64,000 nucleotides of DNA from WVYX01 sp039586815 (GTDB lineage Bacteria > Gemmatimonadota > Gemmatimonadetes > Gemmatimonadales > GWC2-71-9): NCBI GenBank assembly GCA_039586815.1, contig JBDHJR010000007.1, positions 79,245 to 143,244 on the forward strand, given 5' to 3'. The position numbers and the translations under genes were made by a program. Each line of letters starts with the position of its first letter. Positions within the stretch are counted from its first letter, which is position 1. Of the stretch, positions 1 through 7,378 are shown in pieces. The notes beneath the pieces are model-generated. The model was not told the origin of the DNA. It searched no databases and saw nothing but the letters and a program-made list of their open reading frames with translations.

Positions 1-338
1 TTGGCCGAGTCCACACCCAATCGCTCATGAGATGCCACGCTCCGCGCGACCAGGCTGCCGCGCATGGGCTCCGAAGCCGCCTGAAACAGCTCGTCCAGCG
101 CCACCGGCGAGGCGGGAAACGCGTTCACACTCCACTGGCCATCCGCTGCGCGCGTGAGCCGCACCGCCTCCTCGCCCCCCACGATCTCGACCACATCCAC
201 TCCGTCGGCGGAGAGCGCCGGCACCAGTTCCTGCTCCTCGATAGTATCACTACCGCCGCCGAAGATCGTGACGAGCCCCCACAGGAACAGCGCCGCGGCG
301 AGTGCGATCCCGATGTGCAGCAGCTGGCGGGGTGTCAC
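1..338 (-). CDS. DUF4340-type membrane-anchored protein (3' end outside window)
   Basis: Reading leftward from a GTG at 338 there is an open frame of 112 codons that runs off the window edge. The start overlaps the upstream GldFG stop as GTGA. A single N-terminal membrane segment (about residues 7-25) precedes a periplasmic region with motifs typical of DUF4340 proteins (VDVVEIVGGEEAVRLTRA, then DGQWSVN). DUF4340 genes commonly follow GldA/GldFG-type ABC exporters, and this is the third gene of such an operon. The biochemical role of the family is not established; it probably works with the exporter at the membrane. The C-terminal part cannot be assessed. Confidence 0.7.
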   Translation of the reverse strand, partial: MTPRQLLHIGIALAAALFLWGLVTIFGGGSDTIEEQELVPALSADGVDVVEIVGGEEAVRLTRAADGQWSVNAFPASPVALDELFQAASEPMRGSLVARSVASHERLGVDSA

Positions 339-2569
339 GCGGAGACTCCGGCGGGACGATAGCTCTGGCGGGTCCAGCGCCGCCGGCGCCACAGCCAGAT
401 CACCGCGAAGGCGATCACTAGCAGCGGCATGCCGACCGTGTTGAAGTACTTGACGAAATCCTCGAGCGTCCCGCTCTCGAACACCAGCGCAGGCGGTCGG
501 CGGTTCTTGGAGCGGATCTGGATCAGCGCGTCGTCCTGCGCCAGCCAGTCCACGGCATTGAGCGCGAACAGCAGGCCCGTACGGCTGTTCTGCACGTAGC
601 GGTCGGTGATGAACTCCGAGTTCCCCAGGAGCACCACTCGCCCCAGGGACGGGTCGCCGCCGCTGTCCGCGGCGAGCGGGTTCACCAAAGCCGCGAGAAC
701 TCTCTGACTCAGGTCCTCCTGGGGAAACTCCCGCTGGGGCGCGATGAAGGCGCGTCCCTGCTCGACGCCCGCGGCCTGGCTCGTGACGAACAGCGGTGTC
801 ACGGCCCCGCCCGTCGCCCCCGCGGTGTCGATGCTACTGGTCCACGGCAGGACCATCGCCTCCAGATCGGCGTTCACCGGAGTCGCCTGGGTGCTGAGGG
901 CACGAACCCAGAACGGATAGGAGACCAACACTCGCCCGAACGAGGACGGCATGGACACGGCCTCGTTGGAGGCGAGGTCGTACACCATGTCGGAGCGGAC
1001 CGACACGCCGTACGGCTCGAGCAGCGTGTTCCATGGAAGTGGCTGCGCCATGGCCTGGAATCCCTGGGGCTCTATCCGCATGCCGCTCGCCAGCACCAAC
1101 GCACCGCCGCCGCGCGACAGGAACGTCGCGAAGCGGCCCAGGTGCGCGCTGTCCAGCGGCGGGGGCGGCCCGGCGAGCACGAGCACCTGGATGTCGTCGG
1201 CGATCGGCACGCTGTCGATCGGCTGCACGGTACGGACCTCGTAGGTGCGCTGCAGCTCCTGGCGCAACGTGCCGTAGGTGTTGCCCTGTCCGGGATCGGC
1301 GCGCGACTCCACCACGGCCACCACCGGTCGCAGCGGGCGGGTGAGCGTGCGAATGTACGAGGCGAGCCGGTACTCCAGGTCGTCGGTGCGGCTCACGACC
1401 GGTATCGTCTCGGCGGCGTCGGCATACTGCACCGCGATGCCCAGGTAGCCCTCCTGCATCTGGAACTGGGCCTCGCCCATCGAGCTGAACTGCACCGGCG
1501 GGATTCCCAACGCGCGGGCCTCCGCCATCGCGTTCTCGTCCTCCGCTGGATCGAGTTCCACCACGCGCAGGTTGGAACCCCCCGCCGCGCGCAGATCGGC
1601 GAGGAGATCCCCGATGTCGCGCTTGATGATCCCGAAGTCCTCGGGCAGCTCCTGCGTCACGAACAGCTTGATCGTGACGAGGTCGTCGAGATCGGCCACT
1701 ATCTCCTTGGTGGCCGGTGACAGCGTGTACGCCTTGCCTGGCGTGAGGTCGAGGCGCCCACCTATGTGCCCCCCCAGGAGGTTCACCACCAGCACGAGCG
1801 CCGCGATCAACACCGTGCCGAGCTGAAGCCTGCGCCGCGTGGCACGCGCCGGGGAGAGCTTGCGGCGCATCACCCCGTAGTACGCCAGCGCCACAAAGAG
1901 CGTCGCGACCGACAGGAAGTAGACCGCATCCCTGAGGTCGATGACGCCGCGCGCGATGTTCTCGAAGTGGGGCAGCACCGCCAGACTCGCCACGACCTGG
2001 GCCATGCGCGGCGGCAATCCGGTGATCATCGCGCCGGCCCCGGCGAGGATCAGGAGAAACATCACCGCCACGCCCACGATGAACGCGGTGATCTGGTTGG
2101 GCGTCACACTGGAGGCCCACAGTCCCACCGCCGTGAACGCCGCCGCCAGCAGCACGGCGCCCACGTACTGGGCCACCATCACACCCGCCTGCAGGTCCGC
2201 GCCAAGCGACAGCCCGAGCGGGATGGTCACGGTCAGCAGCAACGCGATGCAGCTGAACAGCAACGCACCCAAGTACTTGCCGACGACCAGCTCCACTTCG
2301 GTGATGGGCTGTGCGAGCACCACCTCGAGCGTCCCCGAGCGCGCGTCCTCGGACAGCGTGCGCATCGTGACGGCGGGCGCGAAGAAGAGCAGGATCCACG
2401 GCAGCAGGCCCAGCATCGGCCGCAGTGTGGCCATGTCCTGCAGGTACGCCGTGCGGAAGAAGAGGAAGTTGTTGAATCCCAGGAACACCACCAGCAGGAT
2501 ATACCCCGTCGGGTGGTCGAACAGGAACCGCAGCTCGCGGCGCGCCAGGGTCCACACCGAGGTGATCAC
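335..2569 (-). CDS. Fused GldF permease / GldG auxiliary ABC exporter subunit
   Basis: A 744-residue protein. Residues about 1-245 form an ABC-2 type permease with six hydrophobic segments (GldF-like); another membrane helix follows near 255-275; residues about 280-690 match the GldG/ABC_transp_aux soluble domain (LTPGKAYTLSPATKEI early, then RTDDLEYRLASYIRTL); the C-terminus has a final helix and a basic tail. In Bacteroidota GldF and GldG are separate gliding-motility proteins; here one polypeptide carries both. The start is GTG at 2569, overlapping the ATPase stop as GTGA; an in-frame ATG far upstream would only extend into the ATPase gene. The substrate is unknown, and gliding should not be assumed from homology alone. 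Confidence 0.85.
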   Translation of the reverse strand: MITSVWTLARRELRFLFDHPTGYILLVVFLGFNNFLFFRTAYLQDMATLRPMLGLLPWILLFFAPAVTMRTLSEDARSGTLEVVLAQPITEVELVVGKYLGALLFSCIALLLTVTIPLGLSLGADLQAGVMVAQYVGAVLLAAAFTAVGLWASSVTPNQITAFIVGVAVMFLLILAGAGAMITGLPPRMAQVVASLAVLPHFENIARGVIDLRDAVYFLSVATLFVALAYYGVMRRKLSPARATRRRLQLGTVLIAALVLVVNLLGGHIGGRLDLTPGKAYTLSPATKEIVADLDDLVTIKLFVTQELPEDFGIIKRDIGDLLADLRAAGGSNLRVVELDPAEDENAMAEARALGIPPVQFSSMGEAQFQMQEGYLGIAVQYADAAETIPVVSRTDDLEYRLASYIRTLTRPLRPVVAVVESRADPGQGNTYGTLRQELQRTYEVRTVQPIDSVPIADDIQVLVLAGPPPPLDSAHLGRFATFLSRGGGALVLASGMRIEPQGFQAMAQPLPWNTLLEPYGVSVRSDMVYDLASNEAVSMPSSFGRVLVSYPFWVRALSTQATPVNADLEAMVLPWTSSIDTAGATGGAVTPLFVTSQAAGVEQGRAFIAPQREFPQEDLSQRVLAALVNPLAADSGGDPSLGRVVLLGNSEFITDRYVQNSRTGLLFALNAVDWLAQDDALIQIRSKNRRPPALVFESGTLEDFVKYFNTVGMPLLVIAFAVIWLWRRRRWTRQSYRPAGVSA

Positions 2570-3507
2570 TCGCCCGCTCCCGCCGTGAGCTGCCGGAACA
2601 GCTCCTCCAGGCTGCGGGTCTCCTGGTGCAGCTCGTACAACGTCCAGCCCCGCTCGCGAGCCTGCGCGAACACTTCGGGCCGCACGTCCCGGGAGCCGTC
2701 GGTGGTGAGCGTGACGGCGATCCGATCGCCACCCCGCGGGTGCGGCCCCTCCACGCTCAGCACGCCCGCCAGTCCCCTGAGAACTTCCACCATGCCATCG
2801 CCCACCGCTTCTACCATCACCTGCACCGCGCCCTCGGCCTGCGCCGTGAGCTGCTCCACCGGACCGTCGGCGGCGAGGCGCCCCCGATGAATCACCAGGA
2901 TCCGGCCACACGTATGCTGCACTTCGGGAAGCACGTGGGTAGAGAGAATGACCGTACGCTGGCGGCCCAGCTCATTGATCAGGCGTCGGATCTCGACCCG
3001 TTGGTTCGGGTCCAGCCCCTCGGTGGGCTCGTCCAACACCAAAAGGTCGGGGCGGTGCAGAATCGCCTGCGCCAACCCGACCCGCTGGCGAAAGCCCTTG
3101 GAAAGCTCCCCGATCGTGCGGTAGTAGACCTCGCCGATCCCGGTGTGGGCGATTGCCTCATCCAGCGCGTCATTACCCTCGGGGCCGGCCAGCCCCCGCA
3201 GACGCCTTACGAACTCGAGGTATTCGGCCACCGCCATCTCATCGTACAGCGGATTGCTCTCCGGCAGATACCCGATGCGACGCTTCGCTTCCCGGCCCGA
3301 CTCAGCCAGGGGCACGTCGTCGAAGCGGATCTCGCCCGCGTCCGGCTCGTAGAACTGCGTGATCAGGCGCATCGTGGTGGACTTCCCGGCTCCGTTGGGA
3401 CCCAGGAAACCCACTACTTCCCCGCGATCGACCGCAAAGCTCGCGGAGTCGACGGCGGTGACGCCGTTGAAGCGCTTGGTGACGTTGGTGAGAGTGAGCA
3501 GCGGCAT
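2566..3507 (-). CDS. ABC transporter ATP-binding protein, GldA-like
   Basis: A 313-residue ATPase that should power the fused GldFG membrane component encoded directly downstream. Walker A is GPNGAGKST at residues 36-44, the signature loop LSKGF at 135-139 and Walker B LLVLDEP at 155-161, followed by the switch histidine in ILSTHVLPE. The C-terminal 100 residues form the extension seen in ABC-2 export ATPases. It is the first gene of a three-gene minus-strand operon linked by GTGA overlaps. No clear Shine-Dalgarno precedes the ATG, and a possible promoter lies so close that the transcript may be nearly leaderless. Confidence 0.9.
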   Translation of the reverse strand: MPLLTLTNVTKRFNGVTAVDSASFAVDRGEVVGFLGPNGAGKSTTMRLITQFYEPDAGEIRFDDVPLAESGREAKRRIGYLPESNPLYDEMAVAEYLEFVRRLRGLAGPEGNDALDEAIAHTGIGEVYYRTIGELSKGFRQRVGLAQAILHRPDLLVLDEPTEGLDPNQRVEIRRLINELGRQRTVILSTHVLPEVQHTCGRILVIHRGRLAADGPVEQLTAQAEGAVQVMVEAVGDGMVEVLRGLAGVLSVEGPHPRGGDRIAVTLTTDGSRDVRPEVFAQARERGWTLYELHQETRSLEELFRQLTAGAGE

Positions 3508-3518
3508 CTGACGGGCAG

Positions 3519-3546
3519 ATTCTAATCACCTTTCGGCGTGGTTCAA
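3519..3546 (-). promoter_or_regulatory. Possible promoter of the GldA-like operon
   Basis: On the minus strand TTGAAC (3546-3541) and TAGAAT (3524-3519) are separated by 16 bases. With a transcription start about 7 bases further on, only 4-6 bases would remain before the ATG at 3507. The match is by eye and no experimental support exists. Confidence 0.3.
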
Positions 3547-3599
3547 CCCCGATTCCCCCCCGGGAGGCCTAATCTCTTGCATCTGGGACCACGAAACGT

Positions 3600-3616
3600 A
3601 CTTTATCTTACAAAGT
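3600..3616 (+). promoter_or_regulatory. Candidate operator ACTTT-N7-AAAGT
   Basis: A 5-bp inverted repeat, ACTTT and AAAGT with a 7-base spacer, sits 31 bases upstream of the membrane-protein start. It overlaps the region where a -10 element would be expected. The second gene of the downstream operon is a winged-helix regulator, so autoregulation through this site is a plausible inference. Confidence 0.35.
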
Positions 3617-3647
3617 CCTTTACCCAATCCGGCCTCGGAGGGGAGCT

Positions 3648-4226
3648 GTGTCCATTCCGACGCACGAGCAGCAAGACGCGAAGGAGACGCTGGCGTTCAT
3701 TCGGCGCACCATGGAGTCGGCGTCGACGTACACCGCCGTCTCCGGATGGGGCCTGGTCGCGGTAGGCGCCGTGGGGCTGGTGGCGGCATGGCTTGCGTGG
3801 AGTGGCAGCCTGGCGGCAGACCTGCGCATCTGGATCCCCGCCGCACTGATTTCCGTCCCCATCGCGACCGCTTTCAACGTCACCAAGGCCCGGCGGCTGG
3901 AGGTCCCCATCTGGACCGGAGCGATCCGCAAGGTCGTGTGGGTGATGGCACCCACCCTGGTGGCGGGGGCGCTTCTCACTCTCGCCCTGGCAAGGCAGGG
4001 GACGACGGACCTGCTGCCTGGCACGTGGCTCGCGCTGTACGGCGCCGGCGTGACCGCCGGCGGCACCATATCCGTCAGGGCGATTCGGGGAATGGGAGTG
4101 CTCTTCCTGATCTTGGGCGCGGTGGCGCTGTTCCGCCCGGAATGGGGTCTGCTGCTCCTGGCCCTGGGGTTCGGCGGCCTGCACGTGGCCGTGGGACTCG
4201 ACATCGTGCTGCGGCATGGCGGATAG
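3648..4226 (+). CDS. Integral membrane protein of unknown function
   Basis: A 192-residue protein with about six hydrophobic segments grouped as three hairpins (near residues 25-45, 60-75, 95-115, 125-140 and two closely spaced ones at 145-185). The GTG start is supported by a strong GGAGGGG ribosome site 3 bases upstream. The 3' end overlaps the winged-helix regulator by 11 bases, so the two are translated together. I recognise no catalytic motif. Similar membrane-protein plus small winged-helix pairs occur in several GC-rich phyla, which suggests a regulator-sensor or regulator-target couple; the actual role is unknown. Confidence 0.75.
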   Translation: MSIPTHEQQDAKETLAFIRRTMESASTYTAVSGWGLVAVGAVGLVAAWLAWSGSLAADLRIWIPAALISVPIATAFNVTKARRLEVPIWTGAIRKVVWVMAPTLVAGALLTLALARQGTTDLLPGTWLALYGAGVTAGGTISVRAIRGMGVLFLILGAVALFRPEWGLLLLALGFGGLHVAVGLDIVLRHGG

Positions 4227-4539
4227 CACGACCACCGATATGCTGGACCGGCTGATCCACGAGCGGATCCGCCTGGGGATCGTGTCGGCGCTCGCGGCGG
4301 AGGAGCGCATGAGCTTCGCCGACCTGAAGCAGGTGCTGCGCACCAGTGACGGGAACCTGAGCGTCCACGCCCGCAAGCTGGAGGAGGCAGGCTACATCAA
4401 GGTGACCAAGGGGTTCGAGGACCGGAAACCGAAGACCGAGTACCGCCTCACGACCAAGGGGCGGCGGGCACTCGAGACCTACCTGGCTCAGATGGAGACC
4501 ATCTTGAGCGAAGCGCGCGACGCGTTGGAGCGGACATGA
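4216..4539 (+). CDS. Winged-helix transcriptional regulator (HTH_34 / MarR-like)
   Basis: A 107-residue DNA-binding protein. Helices around residues 10-60 form a winged helix (RIRLGIVSALAAEERMSFADLK, then a recognition helix in SDGNLSVHARKLEEAGYI), the wing is VTKGFEDRKPKTEYRLT, and a C-terminal helix probably dimerises. This pattern fits the small PF13601-type regulators. It overlaps the membrane protein upstream by 11 bases and the cis-prenyltransferase downstream as ATGA. It probably represses its own operon, possibly through the inverted repeat at 3600-3616. No ligand-binding domain is present. Confidence 0.85.
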   Translation: MADSTTTDMLDRLIHERIRLGIVSALAAEERMSFADLKQVLRTSDGNLSVHARKLEEAGYIKVTKGFEDRKPKTEYRLTTKGRRALETYLAQMETILSEARDALERT

Positions 4540-5267
4540 GCGGGATGCACGTCGGGATCATCATGGACGGCAACGGGCGCTGGGCCCGCAGCCAGGGAAG
4601 GCCGCGTTGGCGCGGCCACCTCGCCGGCGTGGACAGCCTGCGGGACGTGGTGCGGGGCGCACCCAACCTGGGCGTGACCACGTTGACCGTGTACGCGTTC
4701 TCGGCCGACAACTGGAAGCGACCCGCCACCGAAGTGGGCCGGCTCTTCTGGCTGCTGCGAGAGTACTGCCTGCGCGAGCGTGCCGAGCTGCTGGATAATG
4801 GAGTACGCGTGACCCACATCGGGCGCCGCGACCGCATTCCGCGCTCCGCCCTGGGGCAGTTGGAGGAGACCGAGCACGAGACCGCTCGAGGGCGGCGCCT
4901 GCACCTGCGCCTGGCCATCGACTACAGCGCCCGCTGGGCCATCGCCGAGGCCACGCACGCCTTGGCGCGCAAGGTGAAGCGCGGCCACCTCGATCCCAAC
5001 GCGATCACCCCCGACCTGCTGCACCGCCAGATCAGCGGCAACGTACCGGAGCCCGACCTGATCATCCGCACCGCCGGTGAGCAGCGCCTGTCCGACTTTC
5101 TGCTGTGGGAGCTCGCCTACGCCGAGCTCTACTTCACGCCGGTATTGTGGCCCGACTTCCGCCGAGCCGACCTGGCCCTGGCGCTATCCGAGTTCCGCAT
5201 GCGGGAGCGCCGCTTCGGGGCCGTGCCCGCGGAGCAGGCAGCCGAGCCCGAGGCGGCAGCCAGCTGA
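4536..5267 (+). CDS. uppS: Isoprenyl transferase (UppS family cis-prenyltransferase)
   Basis: A 243-residue cis-prenyltransferase, which condenses isopentenyl diphosphate onto farnesyl diphosphate to make the lipid carrier for cell-wall precursors. The diagnostic MDGNGRWA lies at residues 10-17 with catalytic Asp11; AFSADNWKRP, IIRTAGEQRLSDFLLW and ELYFTPVLWPDF complete the family motifs. Compared with E. coli UppS two conserved patches differ (DYSAR for NYGGR, RTAGE for RTGGE), so it may be a paralogue with a different chain length. The usual neighbours (frr, cdsA, dxr) are absent; instead it overlaps a winged-helix regulator by ATGA. Confidence 0.88.
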   Translation: MSGMHVGIIMDGNGRWARSQGRPRWRGHLAGVDSLRDVVRGAPNLGVTTLTVYAFSADNWKRPATEVGRLFWLLREYCLRERAELLDNGVRVTHIGRRDRIPRSALGQLEETEHETARGRRLHLRLAIDYSARWAIAEATHALARKVKRGHLDPNAITPDLLHRQISGNVPEPDLIIRTAGEQRLSDFLLWELAYAELYFTPVLWPDFRRADLALALSEFRMRERRFGAVPAEQAAEPEAAAS

Positions 5268-5405
5268 CCCGTGCCGCAATGGACCTTGTCTTGGCGCGGC
5301 GTGTAAGCCATCCTTATCCGATAGTTGCACTCGTGATTGGTCTCACGGCGGCCCCAAACGGGGCGCGATACCGTTGGACAGCCCGTTGACGGAGGTTCGA
5401 TAGAC

Positions 5406-5873
5406 TTGAGGCTCGCCGCCACCCGACTCGCCACCGCGATTGTGCTGCTGGCAACCGCTACCTGGGCGGCTCCCGCGGAGGCCCAGGTGTCGCTGCGCAG
5501 CGATGGTGAGGCCGGCGGGCTCTGGGCGCCGCTGGCTCCGGCGCTCCTGGCGCAGGCGCGAATCGCGGGCGTGACCGTGAACCAGCCCACCTTCCTGCTG
5601 GAGGTGCGTGACGAGCGGAACGTGAGGCCGTCCGCCAGCATGATGGAGGGAATCGGCACCACTGCTTTCGACCCGCTCGACCTCACGACCCAACTCAGCT
5701 GGAACGCGAGCCCGATGCCGGCGCCCGTGACGTTCATGCGGCAGCTCCCGCTGTCGTTTCGCGTGGATGACGTGCTGGACGGCTTCGATGGCAAGCGCGC
5801 CATGCACCAGGTCTTTCCCGGCCTCAAGAGTGCGAGCCGCGTGTTCCGGCTCGGGGGAAGCGTCAGGTTCTAG
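5406..5873 (+). CDS. Secreted hypothetical protein
   Basis: I do not recognise this protein. The best start is TTG at 5406, 10 bases after a clean GGAGG; upstream in-frame starts would add residues before the signal peptide. The N-terminus (MRLAATRLATAIVLLATATWAAPAEAQ, quoted in parts: basic end, hydrophobic core, AEA-Q cleavage) is a Sec signal. The mature part of about 130 residues is rich in beta-forming stretches (VTVNQPTFLLEVRD, LPLSFRVDDVLDG) and has no cysteine. It is flanked by uppS on the same strand and by the convergent S41 peptidase. Confidence 0.6.
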   Translation: MRLAATRLATAIVLLATATWAAPAEAQVSLRSDGEAGGLWAPLAPALLAQARIAGVTVNQPTFLLEVRDERNVRPSASMMEGIGTTAFDPLDLTTQLSWNASPMPAPVTFMRQLPLSFRVDDVLDGFDGKRAMHQVFPGLKSASRVFRLGGSVRF

Positions 5874-5935
5874 CCGCTCTGCCGAGCGATCCTCCAAGCC
5901 AGTGCCAACACCGCGATTCTCACCCGCGCCCCGAC

Positions 5936-6904
5936 CTAGGGGCGCCGCCCCACTCCAGCGTTCTCCCGAATCTCGGCGACTGCCACGTCCAACGCCCCTT
6001 CCGGTGCCACGGCGATGTCAGGGATGACGCCGATGCCCTGGAAGTCCAGTTCCGTGTGCTCGTATCGAGCACGCAAGAAGGGCACCGTCAGGGCGAAGCC
6101 GCCCGTGATGTCCTTGGTGTTGGAGGGGTTCGACATCCCCGGCGTCGTATCACCCACTATGGTAGCGCGGCCCTGGTGCTTCAGGACAAAGGCGAACGCT
6201 TCAGCGGCGGAGTGTGTGCCCTCGCTGGTCAGGATGTAGACAGGGACTTCAGGCGCGAAGTACCGCTGCTGACGCTTCGTCCGCATTTCACCATTCACGG
6301 CGCCGGATCGGTCGTAGAACGTGAGCAACAGAGTGGAGTCGGGGAGGAGGTGCCCACACAGCAACGCTATCATGTCACCGGACCCTCCGAAGTTCTCCCT
6401 GACGTCGAAGATCAGTGCGTCAACGGGAGGCAAATCCGCGAACGTGCTCGCGACGGCTGCGAGGGCGTCATCGTCTCCCGGCATCCAATCAAGAACCAGG
6501 TATCCGATTCTGCCCGGCAGTACCGACGCCTCTCTCAGGCCACTCGCACTGGGACCGGATCCGGGGTCGGCGGCACCTCCCTCCGCTGCTGGGGGTCTCA
6601 CGAAGAAGGCGAAATGGGGATCGTTTGTGGCTGCGAGAATCTCCGAGAGTACTGTCGTCGCTAGGACATCTTTGTCGGAGACGCCGTCGTAGACGCCACC
6701 CTCCAGGTTCCGCATCAGGGTCTTCGCCAACCGCTCGCCGATCTCAGGATAGACGTACTCCGAGCGGATAAGGTCCGCGACCTCGGTCACGGCTGCTGCT
6801 CGGGTCGTGGCGTCGAGTCCGGCATCGCTGCAAGCTGCTGCGCAGAAAAGCAGGGATGCCACCAGGTGGCCGTGGCCGGGCCTGTGGCGGCTTCTCGTAT
6901 GCAC
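5936..6904 (-). CDS. S41-family C-terminal-processing-like peptidase, exported
   Basis: A 322-residue exported serine peptidase. The GTG start has a strong GGGAGGA site 7 bases upstream. The signal has a lipobox-like CAAAC, so lipoprotein anchoring is likely. An N-terminal helical region (VADLIRSEYVYPEIGERLAK) is typical of the IRBP/tricorn-type S41 group; the core has LIFDVRENFGGSGD and the nucleophile region TSEGTHSAAEAFAF. There is no PDZ domain, unlike CtpA. It is divergent from blaI and shares its 52-bp operator region, so BlaI probably represses this gene as well. The substrate is unknown. Confidence 0.85.
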   Translation of the reverse strand: MHTRSRHRPGHGHLVASLLFCAAACSDAGLDATTRAAAVTEVADLIRSEYVYPEIGERLAKTLMRNLEGGVYDGVSDKDVLATTVLSEILAATNDPHFAFFVRPPAAEGGAADPGSGPSASGLREASVLPGRIGYLVLDWMPGDDDALAAVASTFADLPPVDALIFDVRENFGGSGDMIALLCGHLLPDSTLLLTFYDRSGAVNGEMRTKRQQRYFAPEVPVYILTSEGTHSAAEAFAFVLKHQGRATIVGDTTPGMSNPSNTKDITGGFALTVPFLRARYEHTELDFQGIGVIPDIAVAPEGALDVAVAEIRENAGVGRRP

Positions 6905-6922
6905 TTGACATCCTCCCGGGGC

Positions 6923-6974
6923 GCTACTATCGTAGCGGGACGATACGATTATATCGTTCCGCTACGAATATAGC
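6923..6974. promoter_or_regulatory. Long inverted-repeat operator for BlaI, shared by divergent genes
   Basis: Two 23-base arms (6923-6945 and 6952-6974) are inverted copies differing at 4 positions, separated by 6 bases. The conserved core is TCGTAGCGG and its complement CCGCTACGA, each followed by an ATCGT-type element. The site lies between an S41 peptidase and a BlaI-family repressor, 11 bases before the blaI start, where binding would block both promoters. BlaI/MecI repressors bind dyads in exactly this location in other bacteria. Confidence 0.75.
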
Positions 6975-6985
6975 AAGGAGCCACC

Positions 6986-7378
6986 GTGACCAAGGCACCT
7001 GACTCCCGGTCCCTCAGCCGGCGCCAGAACGAGATCATGGACGTGGTCTACCGCCTCAACGAGGCATCCGTAACGGAGATTCTGGAGCACCTGGATGACC
7101 CGCCAACGGACGGGGCCGTACGCAGAATGCTGAATATCCTGGCCGAACGGGGCCTGGTTGAATCGCGCTATGACGGTCCCCGTAAGGTGTACCGAGCCGT
7201 GCTGCACAAGGAGGAAGCCCGCAAGCGCGCGCTCCGACGAGTGGCCGAGACCTTCTTTGGGGGCTCGCAGGCCAGCCTAATGGCCTCCCTCTTCGAGGAC
7301 TCGGCAACTCGCTTGAGCGAGGCGGAGCGGAACACCCTGCGCCGGCTCATCGCCAGGGCAAAGGAGGAGGACCAATGA
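6986..7378 (+). CDS. blaI: BlaI/MecI/CopY family transcriptional repressor
   Basis: A 130-residue repressor. The N-terminal winged helix is recognisable (LSRRQNEIMDVVYRLNEASV, then TDGAVRRMLNILAERGLV and the wing DGPRKVYRAVLHKEEAR), and the C-terminal helices form the dimerisation part that is cleaved in characterised BlaI/MecI proteins. The start is GTG with an AAGGAG site. The stop overlaps the M56 protease start as ATGA, the usual two-gene sensor-protease/repressor arrangement. The long inverted repeat immediately upstream is the likely operator. The stimulus need not be a beta-lactam. Confidence 0.92.
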   Translation: MTKAPDSRSLSRRQNEIMDVVYRLNEASVTEILEHLDDPPTDGAVRRMLNILAERGLVESRYDGPRKVYRAVLHKEEARKRALRRVAETFFGGSQASLMASLFEDSATRLSEAERNTLRRLIARAKEEDQ

